Assembly (NCBI RefSeq): GCF_963675165.1
Contig: NC_087390.1
Coordinates: forward strand, 818,501 to 882,500
DNA from: Halichondria panicea
Taxonomy: Eukaryota > Porifera > Demospongiae > Suberitida > Halichondriidae
DNA length: 64,000 nt
Reading direction: 5' to 3'
Both the position numbers and the translations under genes were made by a program. Below are positions 40,394 through 60,300 of the stretch, one piece after another. The first letter of the stretch is position 1, and each line of letters begins with the position of its first letter. The notes under the pieces are model-generated. The model saw only the letters and a list, made by a program, of their open reading frames with translations. It was not told the DNA's origin and searched no databases.

Positions 40394-43300
40394 ATGTCTC
40401 ACGGATTGCTTCAAGCTATTACTTTCTGTTGGTTGCTTACACTGATCACAAAAGGTGAGTATATATGGCCATTCTGCTGCAGCAAGCTAGTTTAGATCTA
40501 TATACCTATCCCTGCATGTCTCACTATATAATTAATGCAGTGACTGCCCAAGTGAACCCTGATTTGGCCAGACTATGCAACAGTGCTACAAGATGCAACG
40601 AATGTATTATAGCTAACCCAAGATGCGTGTGGTGTGCTGATCCAGTAAGTTTAATGGGGTCGACTACTGTAGCTCAGTTTCTATTTTGCATAATAATTAC
40701 AGCTATAATTATATATGTGTTTATATGGCAGGAATACAATGGTACTGTGAGGTGCTATGTGAATGGTGATCCTGGATTCATTTGCAACTCTCTACAAAAC
40801 CCAGTGAGCACAGTCGTGAATGTTTCTACTCCTGCTCTTAGTGACAGCGTTCAAGTGACTCCCTTGCTGGTGAATGTGACTGTCAGACCAGGTGTGATGG
40901 CAATCAGTGTTTGAATATATACTTCAAAGTTATTATTCAAAGTTATTACCGTACATTACTAGAATGTTTTGCGAGCATCAAACATTTGCGAACTTTGCGA
41001 TGGTTGATCAATTCGCAACAATAAAATCTGCAAAACCTAGTAAATATCAATACACATGATCCTTGCCAGAACGCAATAATTAGATTGCAAAGGGTCAATT
41101 TTTCTGCTGATTTTGGCTCATTCACACAGGTTTTTTATCCGTAAAATATTCTAGTAATACGGTATATTATTATTGTGAATGTGAAGTTGAATATTAATAA
41201 CCCACACACATGCACACCTGCACACAAACACATGCATATATAGGTATACCAATGACAATACCTCTCTCTGTGCGCCCCGCTCGTAACTTCCCTGTGGACA
41301 TTTACCTCCTCATGGACTTATCTCTTTCAATGAACGATGACTTAGAGAATCTCAAATTATTTGGGGATGAATTATGTAAGTATACGTATACAAGTACATG
41401 CAGTGCATGGAACCCCGAAATATTTGGGAAACAATGTTTTGGGCTTATACAGAGGTGGCCAGGTTGTTTTGTACACAAACTGTTCATTTGGGACCTGCAT
41501 GGGTATACCTGGCCTTCATATCTCAGTTGTCCTTCTTCCAGGTAACTGTTAAGAGGCCACTGTTTTAACGACAGCACTACAAACTAGGAGCACTTTATAT
41601 ATACGTTTATCTCTATAGCTCGTGCCGTTAATGGCATCTCTAGCGAGTTTCGAGTTGGGTTTGGTTCTTTTGTGGATAAACGAGTAGCTCCATTTGTGAG
41701 AGAGGGCGTCAGATTTCTACAAAATCCATGTGTCGACAATTCAAATTTCCCAAATGTTTGTGTGAGCACATACAGTTACAGACATCATGTGAGCCTCACT
41801 CCCAATGAAACATTCTTCAATGTAAGTCTATCAATATATACACGGCAGAGTCACATGACATGCAGTCAGTACTATGTGCATGTATAGTGTACGTTTACTT
41901 CAATGTATATAGGAACAAGTTCAACTTCAAAACATCTCTGGTAACCAAGATTCTCCTGAAGGAGGTTTCGATGGCTTTTTGCAGGCAATCGTGTGTACTA
42001 ATGTAAGTTACATAATGTATATAGTTATTTGTTTCCTCGTAAAGATTATTGTCATATCTCCCTTGTTTGTTTTTCCATGTGGTAAACTTTGTTGACTATA
42101 TACAGTTGATTGGATGGAGGTCAGTGTCTAGAAAACTGTTGATCTATATTACTGATGCTGGCTTTCATATTGCTGGAGATGGGAAGGTGGGTGGGGCTCG
42201 TTCTGAAACCACTATTGTGTTCATTTATAAATCGTCAGTTGCTTTCAAGTTATCATTTTCTTCAATATATACAGCTTGGAGGAATAGTTTTACCTCACGA
42301 TGGCAAGTGTAGGATGAATGGAACTCGAGCACCACTGGACTATAATGACTGGATCACCCTGGACTACCCGTCTGTGGGGCAGGTTGCTCAGGCCTTGAGA
42401 GACAATGGCATCATCCCAATATTTGCAGCTGAAGCTAGAGCACTTCCTGCTTATGAGGTGATTCTAATCGTATTATAGGTACGCAGGATATCCTTGGTTT
42501 CCTGGGTTGTATGTTTGTTGCATGTACAAACATAATTATTGTTTGAAGTATCTGAGCTAGGATATGCCTATTGTCCATCAGGGTATTACTTGTTAAGTTA
42601 CCCAAACTTGCCAGTGCCCATGCAAATCATAAACAGGTACCCTATAAAATAAAATAAAAGTGCTCAAAAAACATTTGGCCACCATTTTGACACACAAAAA
42701 TACCCTAGAAAAATCTATAATTATGCTCAATTAATGTGTTGGGATTGCATATATACTTCCGCATTGTTTTCTTCTAATGGCATGGCAACAGCTATGTACG
42801 TATATGCACAGGAATTTTCATATGATATATTTGAATGTGATCAATGGTTCCCTAGGAAATTAGCTATGTGGCCTTGAAGCACTATTATAGTGTATTTTTG
42901 TGTGCGCTTATTTTCAAACTTCTATACTACGCATGAATAACTATGTCTTGTTATTGCATATTTGTACGAGACAACAACACGACTACTGACTACATTGTAT
43001 AGAGCACTTCTTCTTGCTATAATTACAGGCACTGGTAAGAGAGCTTGGGAGAGGAGTCTCAGGTTCATTGACAGATAACTCGGACAACATTGTCAACCTG
43101 GTCAGGGAGAGTTACAATGTGAGTATACTTCGTCCGGGACTGTTGACATAATCTGATAGCTGTATATAGAAATGAACTAGCATTTGTTCCAAGTTTTCAG
43201 TTTGCGTATTGTTGTTGTGGAAAATTGTTTATCTCAACACCTTGCCATTCGGCTGAAATCAATATCACATGACTACTATACATGACTGTTCTCTCTCACA

Positions 43301-46300
43301 CTTTACTATAGAACATCTCTCAGAGGATTGTCTTTAACACTGACCAAGTACCTTCCGGTGTCGTGGTGAATATCAATCCCACAAATTGCCCGGGGCCGTA
43401 AGTTTGATTAATGTCAGCTGTTATATAAATGGTTACAGAATGGCTGTGCATGCTATATCAATACAGTGGAACTCCTCTTAACGGCCACCACTGAAGAAAG
43501 GCCAACTGTAATATATAGCAGCCAGGCACCCTGAACAGTTTGTGTACAAAACAACCCCTTAACAAAGGCCACCTCTGTATAATGGCTAAAACAATGTTCC
43601 CCGAAGGTGTCCGTTATAGAAGGGTTCCCACTATAAAAATTATTAGACCTTAATTGTGTTGTCGTGCAGCTACCATAGTAAACCATTGTTCCTTGCTCAA
43701 CTGACATAGAGCAGATCATGAGACATAAACATATATACACGTATATATACTATTGCATGAAGTTATAGTGTATATCACATGCAGGTATAGGCCTGTGCCA
43801 AATATTATGGATTAATTATGCATGTTATATTATTTATTGTCCACATCATGATCAGAACGTATATAGCCAATCCCATAGCAGTAAACCTCTGGTGTATGTA
43901 CCTGCTGCAATGTACTTTTTCTCGGGCAATTGTACATGTACATGTATAGATACTGTTTTTCTAGTTGTGAATCTCTTCGGACGCTTCCTAATTGAGTTCC
44001 TTAACTCTAAGATTCCAGAATCCGAATTTCTTAGATGCAAAGAAATCCCTTTTGCAGGATACTGACTGTTGACAATAATAATTATACATAGCCAACAATT
44101 TACATCTTTAATTGCAGAGTCGTGGGGGGCATTTGCACTGGTGTTCTGATTGAGAACAACGCTACATTTAATGTGGTAATCACACTACAAGAGTGCACTC
44201 CAGATAACATTGTCAGCAGAAGGTAGGTCATGTGTTCATGCATGTTGTTGTAATTAGTAATCAGAGTAATAGCAATAATTCGCAATTGTACTCAATACTG
44301 ATTGGTTTATTTGCAGATTTCCTATTGAAGTACTCGGCTTTGGAACTTTCACCATACAGTTAAACCCAATCTGCAACTGCCCATGTGAACTGGAAAGAGC
44401 TGTGAGTGTTGACAGCCACTTCACTTGTAAACGTGCTGCTTGCTGTATGATTATGTTTTCATACTATAGGACTTCAGCAATTCAAGCAATTCCTCTTGTA
44501 ACAACAACGGCACACTGCGGTGTGGACAGTGTGAATGCAACCCTGGGAGGTGAGTGCAGTATACGTGAGGCCAATATTCTTATTTATCCAGTACGGTGAC
44601 CCCGTATACGTAGGTTTGGAGAGTTCTGTCAATGTGATGCAACAGGACGGGGTGGTGTACAGCAGATGTGTCCGTATGTTGTCTGTTATAATTATATAAA
44701 GTCAATGTAGTTATTGTGTCTTTTTCCACTGCACTGTGAGTGTCCATATTGCATGTGCTTGCATGCAGACTTGGCCCCACTCAAGTGCAGTGTACTAGTA
44801 CTGACAGAGGGACCTGTGTGTGTGGAGAGTGTCAGTGTAGGAGAGATCAAGCTGTGAGTCAACCATTGTTTTATTTGTTTATCACAATCGTGAATGCATG
44901 CAGGGTCCCCTGTTTTTTGGGCCTGCTTGTGGGTGCGACCGTGACGGCTGTCCCTCCTCCAATGGAGAGTTGTGCTCTGCAAGGGGAGTGTGTACGTGCA
45001 CTGGGTGTCGATGCAATGTAGAGCCCATCACACGACAACCGTACTCTGGCAGTGCCTGTGAGTGCACACCAAACAGAGAACTGTGCTTTGACCTTAATAA
45101 CTCCACTGTAAGTATTACTAAGATTAATTGCTAATGTATCTGTTGCACATTTTTTCCTGTACTGCTCATAAACTCACTTGTGTTTATCTCATGTTTTCTT
45201 CTAAAGTTCGGTCTAGTCTTTATTAAAAGTTATTTTGTACAGGAGGTGTGCAATGGTAAAGGTAGCTGTGGCTGCAATGGGCGGTGTGAATGTCAAGAGC
45301 CTTATCTCGGTACCTACTGCGAATTTTGCTCAGGAGATGAAATATGCTTTTCCCAAACGTGTGAAAGGAACAGGGATTGTGCAGCCTGTACAGTAGAGCT
45401 TCTCGACCAGCTGCCATTATTAACTGCAGCAGATTTCTTTACGAATGTAACTCTTAACAATTTTCCCAATGGAACCACTTTCACTTTCGATACTATAAGT
45501 GACACCTTTCAATTCCGATTGCCCTCGGACTATTGTACAGGAAACTGCTCTCAAAATGTCGTTATTATCAATGGAACAGACAATGTTGACTACATGATAC
45601 AAGGTAAGACCAGTAGACTTAGTTTAGAGCAGTGTTGCATGGGAGAACAAAGATTTGGCCAATACAGAGGTAGCATTTTTACACATTTGGCACCTCGCCT
45701 TTATATCGCAATTGCAGGGGTAGCATTTCAATGAATATACTGTATTTTGTGCCGGTCTTGGCTTTTATTGAGAAGTAAGACATTTCTGTCTCTCTAAACA
45801 GGTGAGATGGTAAGGCCAATAGAGTCAAACACTTAAAGTTTTATAGCGTTGGAGGAGCAAAGTGTCCTTTTTTGTACACAAACTGTTGATTTTGGCGGCA
45901 CCTGGCCTTTGTATCGCAGAGTCTGACAGGGGTGGAAATTAATCCACTGTATTTTGTGTCATGGCTGAAATAAGAAATTTCTGTCTCTAAATATTAGGTG
46001 AGATGGCAATTCGTTGTGAGTTTACTGTGGGCAACTGTACATATCGCTACTACTCTGCCTTTGATGAAAGTACTCAGCAGTTTACTGATGTACACCTGGA
46101 GTTCAGAAGATGTTAGTTAAATTTCACTTACGCGTAGCCAATACAGTCATGAACATGTACTACCACTGTTGGTCTTTAAGAATCTTTGGTCGATCATAAC
46201 GTGTTCTCTGGTGATTAAATTAAAGCTATAGAAAGAGGTCTTTGAATGGTATGTTCAAGTCCAACATGCCACAATTGGTTCATGTGAAAATGGGCCCACA

Positions 46301-47391
46301 GTTTATAACTCCATTTGAATGAGTTCACCAGTAAATCATTAAGTACTGCGATTGGATATACAGAAGTAAAACTACGGTTGTTCAAATAAATTATGATTGT
46401 ATGGTTGCTCAAAGAAGCCTCACTCACTACTCAATTCTTATTCATAGCTCATATATAATTATGCTTTACTGCAGTTGGCAGTGGTTGCTCACAGGTTGTG
46501 GCACAGGATCTAGGTTCTCCACTTCCAGTTTGGTTTACTCCAGTTGTAGTAATTGCTGCTCTAGCTGTTCTGGGGGTGCTCCTTGCCCTCATACTCATCC
46601 CATTACTGTTATTCATCCATGTGAGTACTCAATTGTATTTGTTCTTGTGTATTTTGTATAATTATAATGACCTGCACTTTCTGTATTTCTCAGGATAAGT
46701 TTGAAATTTGGAAGCTCGATAGAGAAATTGCTAGCAATAAAATGGTGAGTTTCACTAGATATACATACCTGCTCCTATACGCCACTGATATACATGCATG
46801 CAGCGTGCATCAGGTTAATTTCCATAGCGATTGTAATAGTAACGAATGTTCCTAACTAGCTAAGCTACTACCGTATAGCGGGTAATTTTCGTGTGGTAAA
46901 AAATTCGTTCAACTCGAGAAACGGTGGTTTCTGTGAGTAAAACATTTTGTTTAGTCTTGTTGCCTGCCTGCATTCCTACGTTCCGGTAAGCCACGCCTAC
47001 GTTAACATTTCGTGGAGATCAGCTTGCCCACAAAAATAGCGAATATTTTACCGCACGAAAATTACCCGCTATACGGTATACTGCAAGTCTATTAAACTTT
47101 TAATTTTTAGAATCCTGTAAGCAAGGAACACTGTATAATTATATCCATCCCAACATTTACTTTCCTACATAAAACAAGATTATGCATTGTTCAAAAATTC
47201 CACTGTGTATAGCCAAGCTTTATACTGTATTTCTCCACTAAGACTATTGTAGCTAGGTGACATTGTGCTTCCTATAATCTACAATGGAAGGACTAATTAA
47301 GCCATTAATTCTATACCACTTGCAGGTTCATGCCAACTGTCTCTATGTCAGTCCAGAAACACATCACGAGAACCCAACGTATGGACAGTAG
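40394..47391 (+). CDS. Integrin beta chain (beta-1 of the cluster)
   Basis: Beta subunit of a heterodimeric adhesion receptor. Twenty-one exons stay in phase: 40394-40454, 40541-40644, 40732-40891, 41244-41375, 41619-41821, 41913-42002, 42106-42186, 42275-42457, 43029-43118, 43312-43397, 44118-44222, 44317-44401, 44470-44549, 44614-44673, 44769-44853, 44904-45107, 45243-45603, 45998-46111, 46475-46620, 46694-46744 and 47326-47391; 848 codons plus stop. Signal peptide; PSI domain ([19 protein letters not shown]); beta-I domain with MIDAS DLSLS at 133-137; cysteine-rich I-EGF stalk; beta-tail; membrane helix about 783-808; tail with [10 protein letters not shown], then NCLY (831-834) where NPxY is expected, and NPTY (843-846). 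The exon 18 donor is non-ideal (GTTAGT). The family call is certain. Confidence 0.95.
40947..41164. mobile_element. MITE, TACCGTA...ATTACTAGAA family
   Basis: TACCGTACATTACTAGAATG on the left and TATTCTAGTAATACGGTA on the right, TA-flanked. It lies in intron 3 of integrin beta-1, 80 bp before exon 4. Confidence 0.75.
43462..43633. mobile_element. MITE, CAGTGGAACTCCTCT family
   Basis: TACAGTGGAACTCCTCTTAA on the left and GTTATAGAAGGGTTCCCACTA on the right are imperfect complements. The GTTTTGTACACA-type core is shared (inverted) with 14529-14702. In integrin beta-1 intron 10. Confidence 0.65.
45733..45997 (+). repeat. Tandem duplication of an intron end with a decoy acceptor
   Basis: The end of intron 17 of integrin beta-1 is present twice about 196 bp apart: CTCTCTAAACAG before GTGAGATGG at 45802, and CTCTAAATATTAG before GTGAGATGG at 45998. 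Only the second is followed by coding sequence; using the first would hit a stop after about ten codons. Confidence 0.65.
46869..47078. mobile_element. MITE, TACCGTATAGCGGGTAATTT
   Basis: Perfect-looking ends TACCGTATAGCGGGTAATTT and AAATTACCCGCTATACGGTA, TA-flanked, in the last intron of integrin beta-1. It is the best preserved member of its family in the window. Confidence 0.85.
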
Positions 47392-48120
47392 ATGGACGAG
47401 TGTTGCATGTAATGATACCGGCCAGCATTATAGGCACTGGCGCTTAAACACTATAATTTATTACAGTTTCAGTTACAATTGTGACAAAATGTTGCTCCAG
47501 TGACAGTGGTTTTTATGATATTTTAAAACAGTGTATATATACCGTATAAAGCGGGTAATTTTCGTGCGGTAAAATGTTGTTCAACTCGAAAACGGTGATA
47601 CATTTTTTGTTTGACTTCATTGTATGTGTTCTGGTAAACCACGCCAACGTTTTCGTGGAGGCCAGCTTGCCCCATGAAAATTACGCGCTACACGGTATTA
47701 TCAAAGGTCAGTTCATGCAAGGCCATTTTGATTAAGCGTTATTTACAAGAGGCCCGACTATATCTGTACTGTATGCTAAACATAATTTATAATTATAGCT
47801 ACATCTCAACAATTAAGCTCATTATAAACTTCGAAATTGTACCATAATAAACTCAGTACAACTTTTTCTTACAGCTTTATAATCATGCACATGCATGGAG
47901 CATACGTAAGTATTCATTTGTATTCATGAATGACAAGATAAAAATTGATGAACAGTTACTGCAGAAACTATATAATATGTATACACTGTACTGAAAATAA
48001 GTCTTTTCCATTTCCTATAATTATTATACAACAGTAAATAACGTGCACACACACAAGGGCGCTAAAATGGCTATGAACAATAATTTAATTTTGTGGCAGC
48101 AAAACCGGCAGTTGACAAGA
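47392..48120. other. Tail-to-tail spacer between integrin beta-1 and beta-2
   Basis: 729 bp between two convergent stop codons. It contains a MITE (47540-47697) and AT-rich sequence carrying both 3' UTRs. No ORF looks genuine, and I see no canonical AATAAA close to the beta-1 stop. Confidence 0.7.
47540..47697. mobile_element. MITE, TACCGTATAAAGCGGG variant
   Basis: TACCGTATAAAGCGGGTAAT on the left, ATTACGCGCTACACGGTA on the right. A diverged relative of 46869-47078. Confidence 0.7.
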
Positions 48121-56663
<8,543 letters not shown>

Positions 56664-57309
56664 TCTGTAGCTTGATACTCAACTGATAGTTCTTCTCAGG
56701 TTCTCGATCCTTTTGCTAGCTTGTCTTCAAGTTTATAAAAATGGCTAATACTTGCTTGTGTCTCGGCTTTCCTTTACAGTTTTGCTGTGGAATTTCTAGG
56801 ATACACAGTAATGGCGAAGGGCCAATTAAAAACCCACAAACAGCAAATTGGGCCCTAAATTGGCAATATTGCATAGGAATGTGGATAGATTGTTTTGGGA
56901 TCCTAAAAGCGGTTCTGGAATATCTGACTTTATGATTGTGAATGGGAAGTGACTTTCTCCGTATATTTACTAATTATAACAAAATATAGAAGGGCGTATG
57001 TGTCGTGATGACCATTACCATACAAAGAGTTGCTCGTGTGTTATCTCGAGACCAGACCGCACCATTCCCAAGAGATGTTTTGCTGTTTATTATAATTATA
57101 TAGTTCATAGTGATACATTGTAGATCTATATAGAATCAGTTATTCTTTGGTTGAATAATAATCATTATAATGGTTACAAACACACATGCAGGCATAATAA
57201 ATTATTTATGTATTCAGAAATAAGAAACAGAGCTGTGGAAATCTACAGAGTCAAATTTAAGCTAACGGCTATTACAGTTGATCGAGTCAATATGGCTAAT
57301 AAATAAAAA
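56664..57309. other. Spacer upstream of integrin beta-2, downstream of beta-3
   Basis: 646 bp holding the beta-2 promoter and the beta-3 3' UTR. No repeat family recognised and no credible ORF. Confidence 0.6.
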
Positions 57310-60300
57310 CTACAGAGCTTTTCCATACGCAACATTCGTGTACTGCATTTCAGGACTTTGGTAAAGGGGGTTTTGATTCTGAAAGGGAAATAAAACAGTG
57401 ATAAAAACATTAACAGTGGATATCAATAATCCATGGCCAGATACATGTAAAAATGTAGCCAGCTACTAGTACAGACAATGTGTGCTCGTGTACAGCTATA
57501 GCTACTAATTATAGTACAATGAACACACCTTTGAGAAGTCAGCTTCCCCGGCCTCTCTCTGCCACCTCTGCACCTCTATGTAGTCCTACAAGGGAAATAA
57601 GGTGACAGCATTAAAAATTGCAAAATCACGCTTCCACACTCTCCCCCCCCCCATTCTTCCACACTCTCCTTCCCCCCCCCATTCTTCCACACTCTCCCCC
57701 CCCCCCATTCTTCTACACTCTCCTTTCCCCCCCCCCCCCCCCATTCTTCCATACTCTCCTTTCCCCCCCCCCATTCTTCCACACTCTCCTTCCCCCCCCC
57801 CCCCATTCTTCTACACTCCCTAAAAATTAATAGAGAAATAGCCATCTATAGAATCAGGAGTTCAAGATAGAATACACACTTCACCATGAAATCAGTACAA
57901 TTTCACTACCATAATTATAACTGGCGATTTAGCGAATTTTATTGAAGATTACCAAATTTAATTAAAGTTTTCCAAGTCAGTTCAAATAGTTCATTCGCTA
58001 AACCCGCCAAATGTACAGTAATTCACACTCAATGATCGTATAGTTGCAGAATATTACAGAGCATGTGAGGAAGTGCACACTAGAGCGCAATAGCCTATTA
58101 CATAGATCTCACCAAGATAACGAAGATGATTTTAACAAGGATAATGATGAGGATGCCGAGGAGGATTAGGACTCCTAAACTGATGATACCAATGGCATAC
58201 GCTGGGATGGGCAACTGCATTGCAGGGCAATCTGTTGGGTAGTAACGCAAATACAATTAACACACAGACGAATATCAACAAGAGGCTGGAACCTTAAAAA
58301 ATTTGACATAATAACAATAATTATTATAGACACCTCCAACATAATTATACATGACAACCTCTGCTCAATGAACAAAAACTTCTATACGTCCCCACTAAAC
58401 TTTGTCAGTCTGCGTTTTACTAAGTAGTAAGAGTAGACAGAGAGTATCGAACGTAGGCATACTGTGCATCAGATGTATAATGTGACTTCCTGTATATCTG
58501 TCATATCTGTATGGGCTTGGAATTTGCACTCCAAGTGTGAGTGATGTAATTTGATATACATGTGCAAATTCCAAGCCCATGACAGATACAGGAAGTCACG
58601 TTACTCTCCGCATACATTTGATGTACAGTATGCCTACGTTCGATACTCTCTTCTCTATCATAATTATACTCTTGATTTTCCACCATAATTATTGCATGTT
58701 GTACACACATGAGTAACACGTACCTTGCTCCCTTTCCACGACAATAGCAATGTGCGTGCCGTTATCTAGAATGTAGTATGTATTAGTACATTCCCCGATC
58801 TGGGGGGTACATATAAATGAAGTTCCATCACTCGAATTTCCACCCAGCCTGAATTCAGAGGCAGAGTCTGCACGGGTGTTGTACAAGTATAGCATGACAG
58901 ATCATGTTTCAACGAGTCTCTAGTCTTATATGCATGTACACGTAGATCACTATGTACAGACCATTAGAAAGTTACTATTTGAAAAATCCAAAAACATAAT
59001 ACCGAACTAATACCTAATTAGGGAACTGAAATACGTATACGTCAATACAGTTTGGGACTTTCAGCTGCCATAACTTGCATTCAATTACGAAAGCTTAGAA
59101 AGAGACCTTGTTTAAGTAAAAAAAATTTGCCAATTTCGACCAAATACCATGGACTAAGGCCAAAAAACGACAAATTATGGCCCTAACAAAAGTTAAATGC
59201 ATCACTTTATATACTATATACCAGTATAATTATTACTTGTACATGTGTGTAACAGTGTATTAAATAATGCCCTCCCTATAATTATACAGTATACAGTGCA
59301 TGCATTGTATACCAAAACAACAGACATTAAGGAACAGCTAGTGTTCAGGATATAGCGTATAATCATGTGAGTTAGTTACACAAGCAATCAAACCAACTGA
59401 CCCAGTCGACTGTTAGCAATAGCCTCTACCGCATTTTCAGTATCAGTTTCGATTTCAGCCATGTTCACAAATAAAGTTGGTCGATTCACATTACACTCGT
59501 CCACCACGCACTGGTCGGGGATGGGGTCAGATTCACGACATGCGATAATACAGTTTGTGTCAATCTCCACGCCCATTCCGACACACCGAGTCAGCCTCTG
59601 TAATTATATAATTATAATTATATGCACATGCAGAGAGAAAGGAACAGGAAATGTGTGAAACGAGGTACGTAGTAAGAATTCATAATTATTATTATTATTA
59701 TTATTAAAATTAATAGCCAGTAATTACAGTACAGTGTCTGTGTGTGTGTGGTTGGCAAATTTAATAAAAACATGTTTTGAGTGCCGGGAAACAGCAGCCT
59801 ATATGTTACCTAGGCAACCAATCTGCAGAAAAGTCGTAAGTGCAAACAGGGTCTGTTTTCGATAAAATACCGTGAGCTATCTTTTCTGAAAATCTGAAAT
59901 TATGCTCCGTTTCAAATTTGAGATTTGAGTATACATGTACCAATATGAAAGAACTCCTTAGTCAGAAATAGTTGAAATTGGATCATCAAAACTTTATTCA
60001 AAGAGACAACTCTACAATGCTGGGTACATGTACAGTATATATTATTATAACAGATATTATATCTACTCTTGTAATCATGCGTTAATTTATAGCGTTGACT
60101 TACTGGTATTTCACAGAATAGTCCGCCCCAATCGTTATTGCAGTCACACCCGTTACACTGACACGTTCCTTGCGAATTGCACACTTGTTCATTCTGCAGG
60201 AGAGAGAGAGAGAGATAATTAAACAACCAAGTCTTTCAAATGTGGGAAGGAGGTGGTGTTTCTAGACTACAAGTATCATACCATATATCGGGGTTTGAAT

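Noticed and set aside
41302-41577. Minus-strand 91-residue ORF across integrin beta-1 exon 4
   Set aside because: It is a shadow of the MIDAS-encoding exon and flanking intron; it has no splice or homology support.
57576-57845. Glycine/glutamate-rich and proline-rich ORFs
   Set aside because: They are read through a C-rich minisatellite in an integrin intron.
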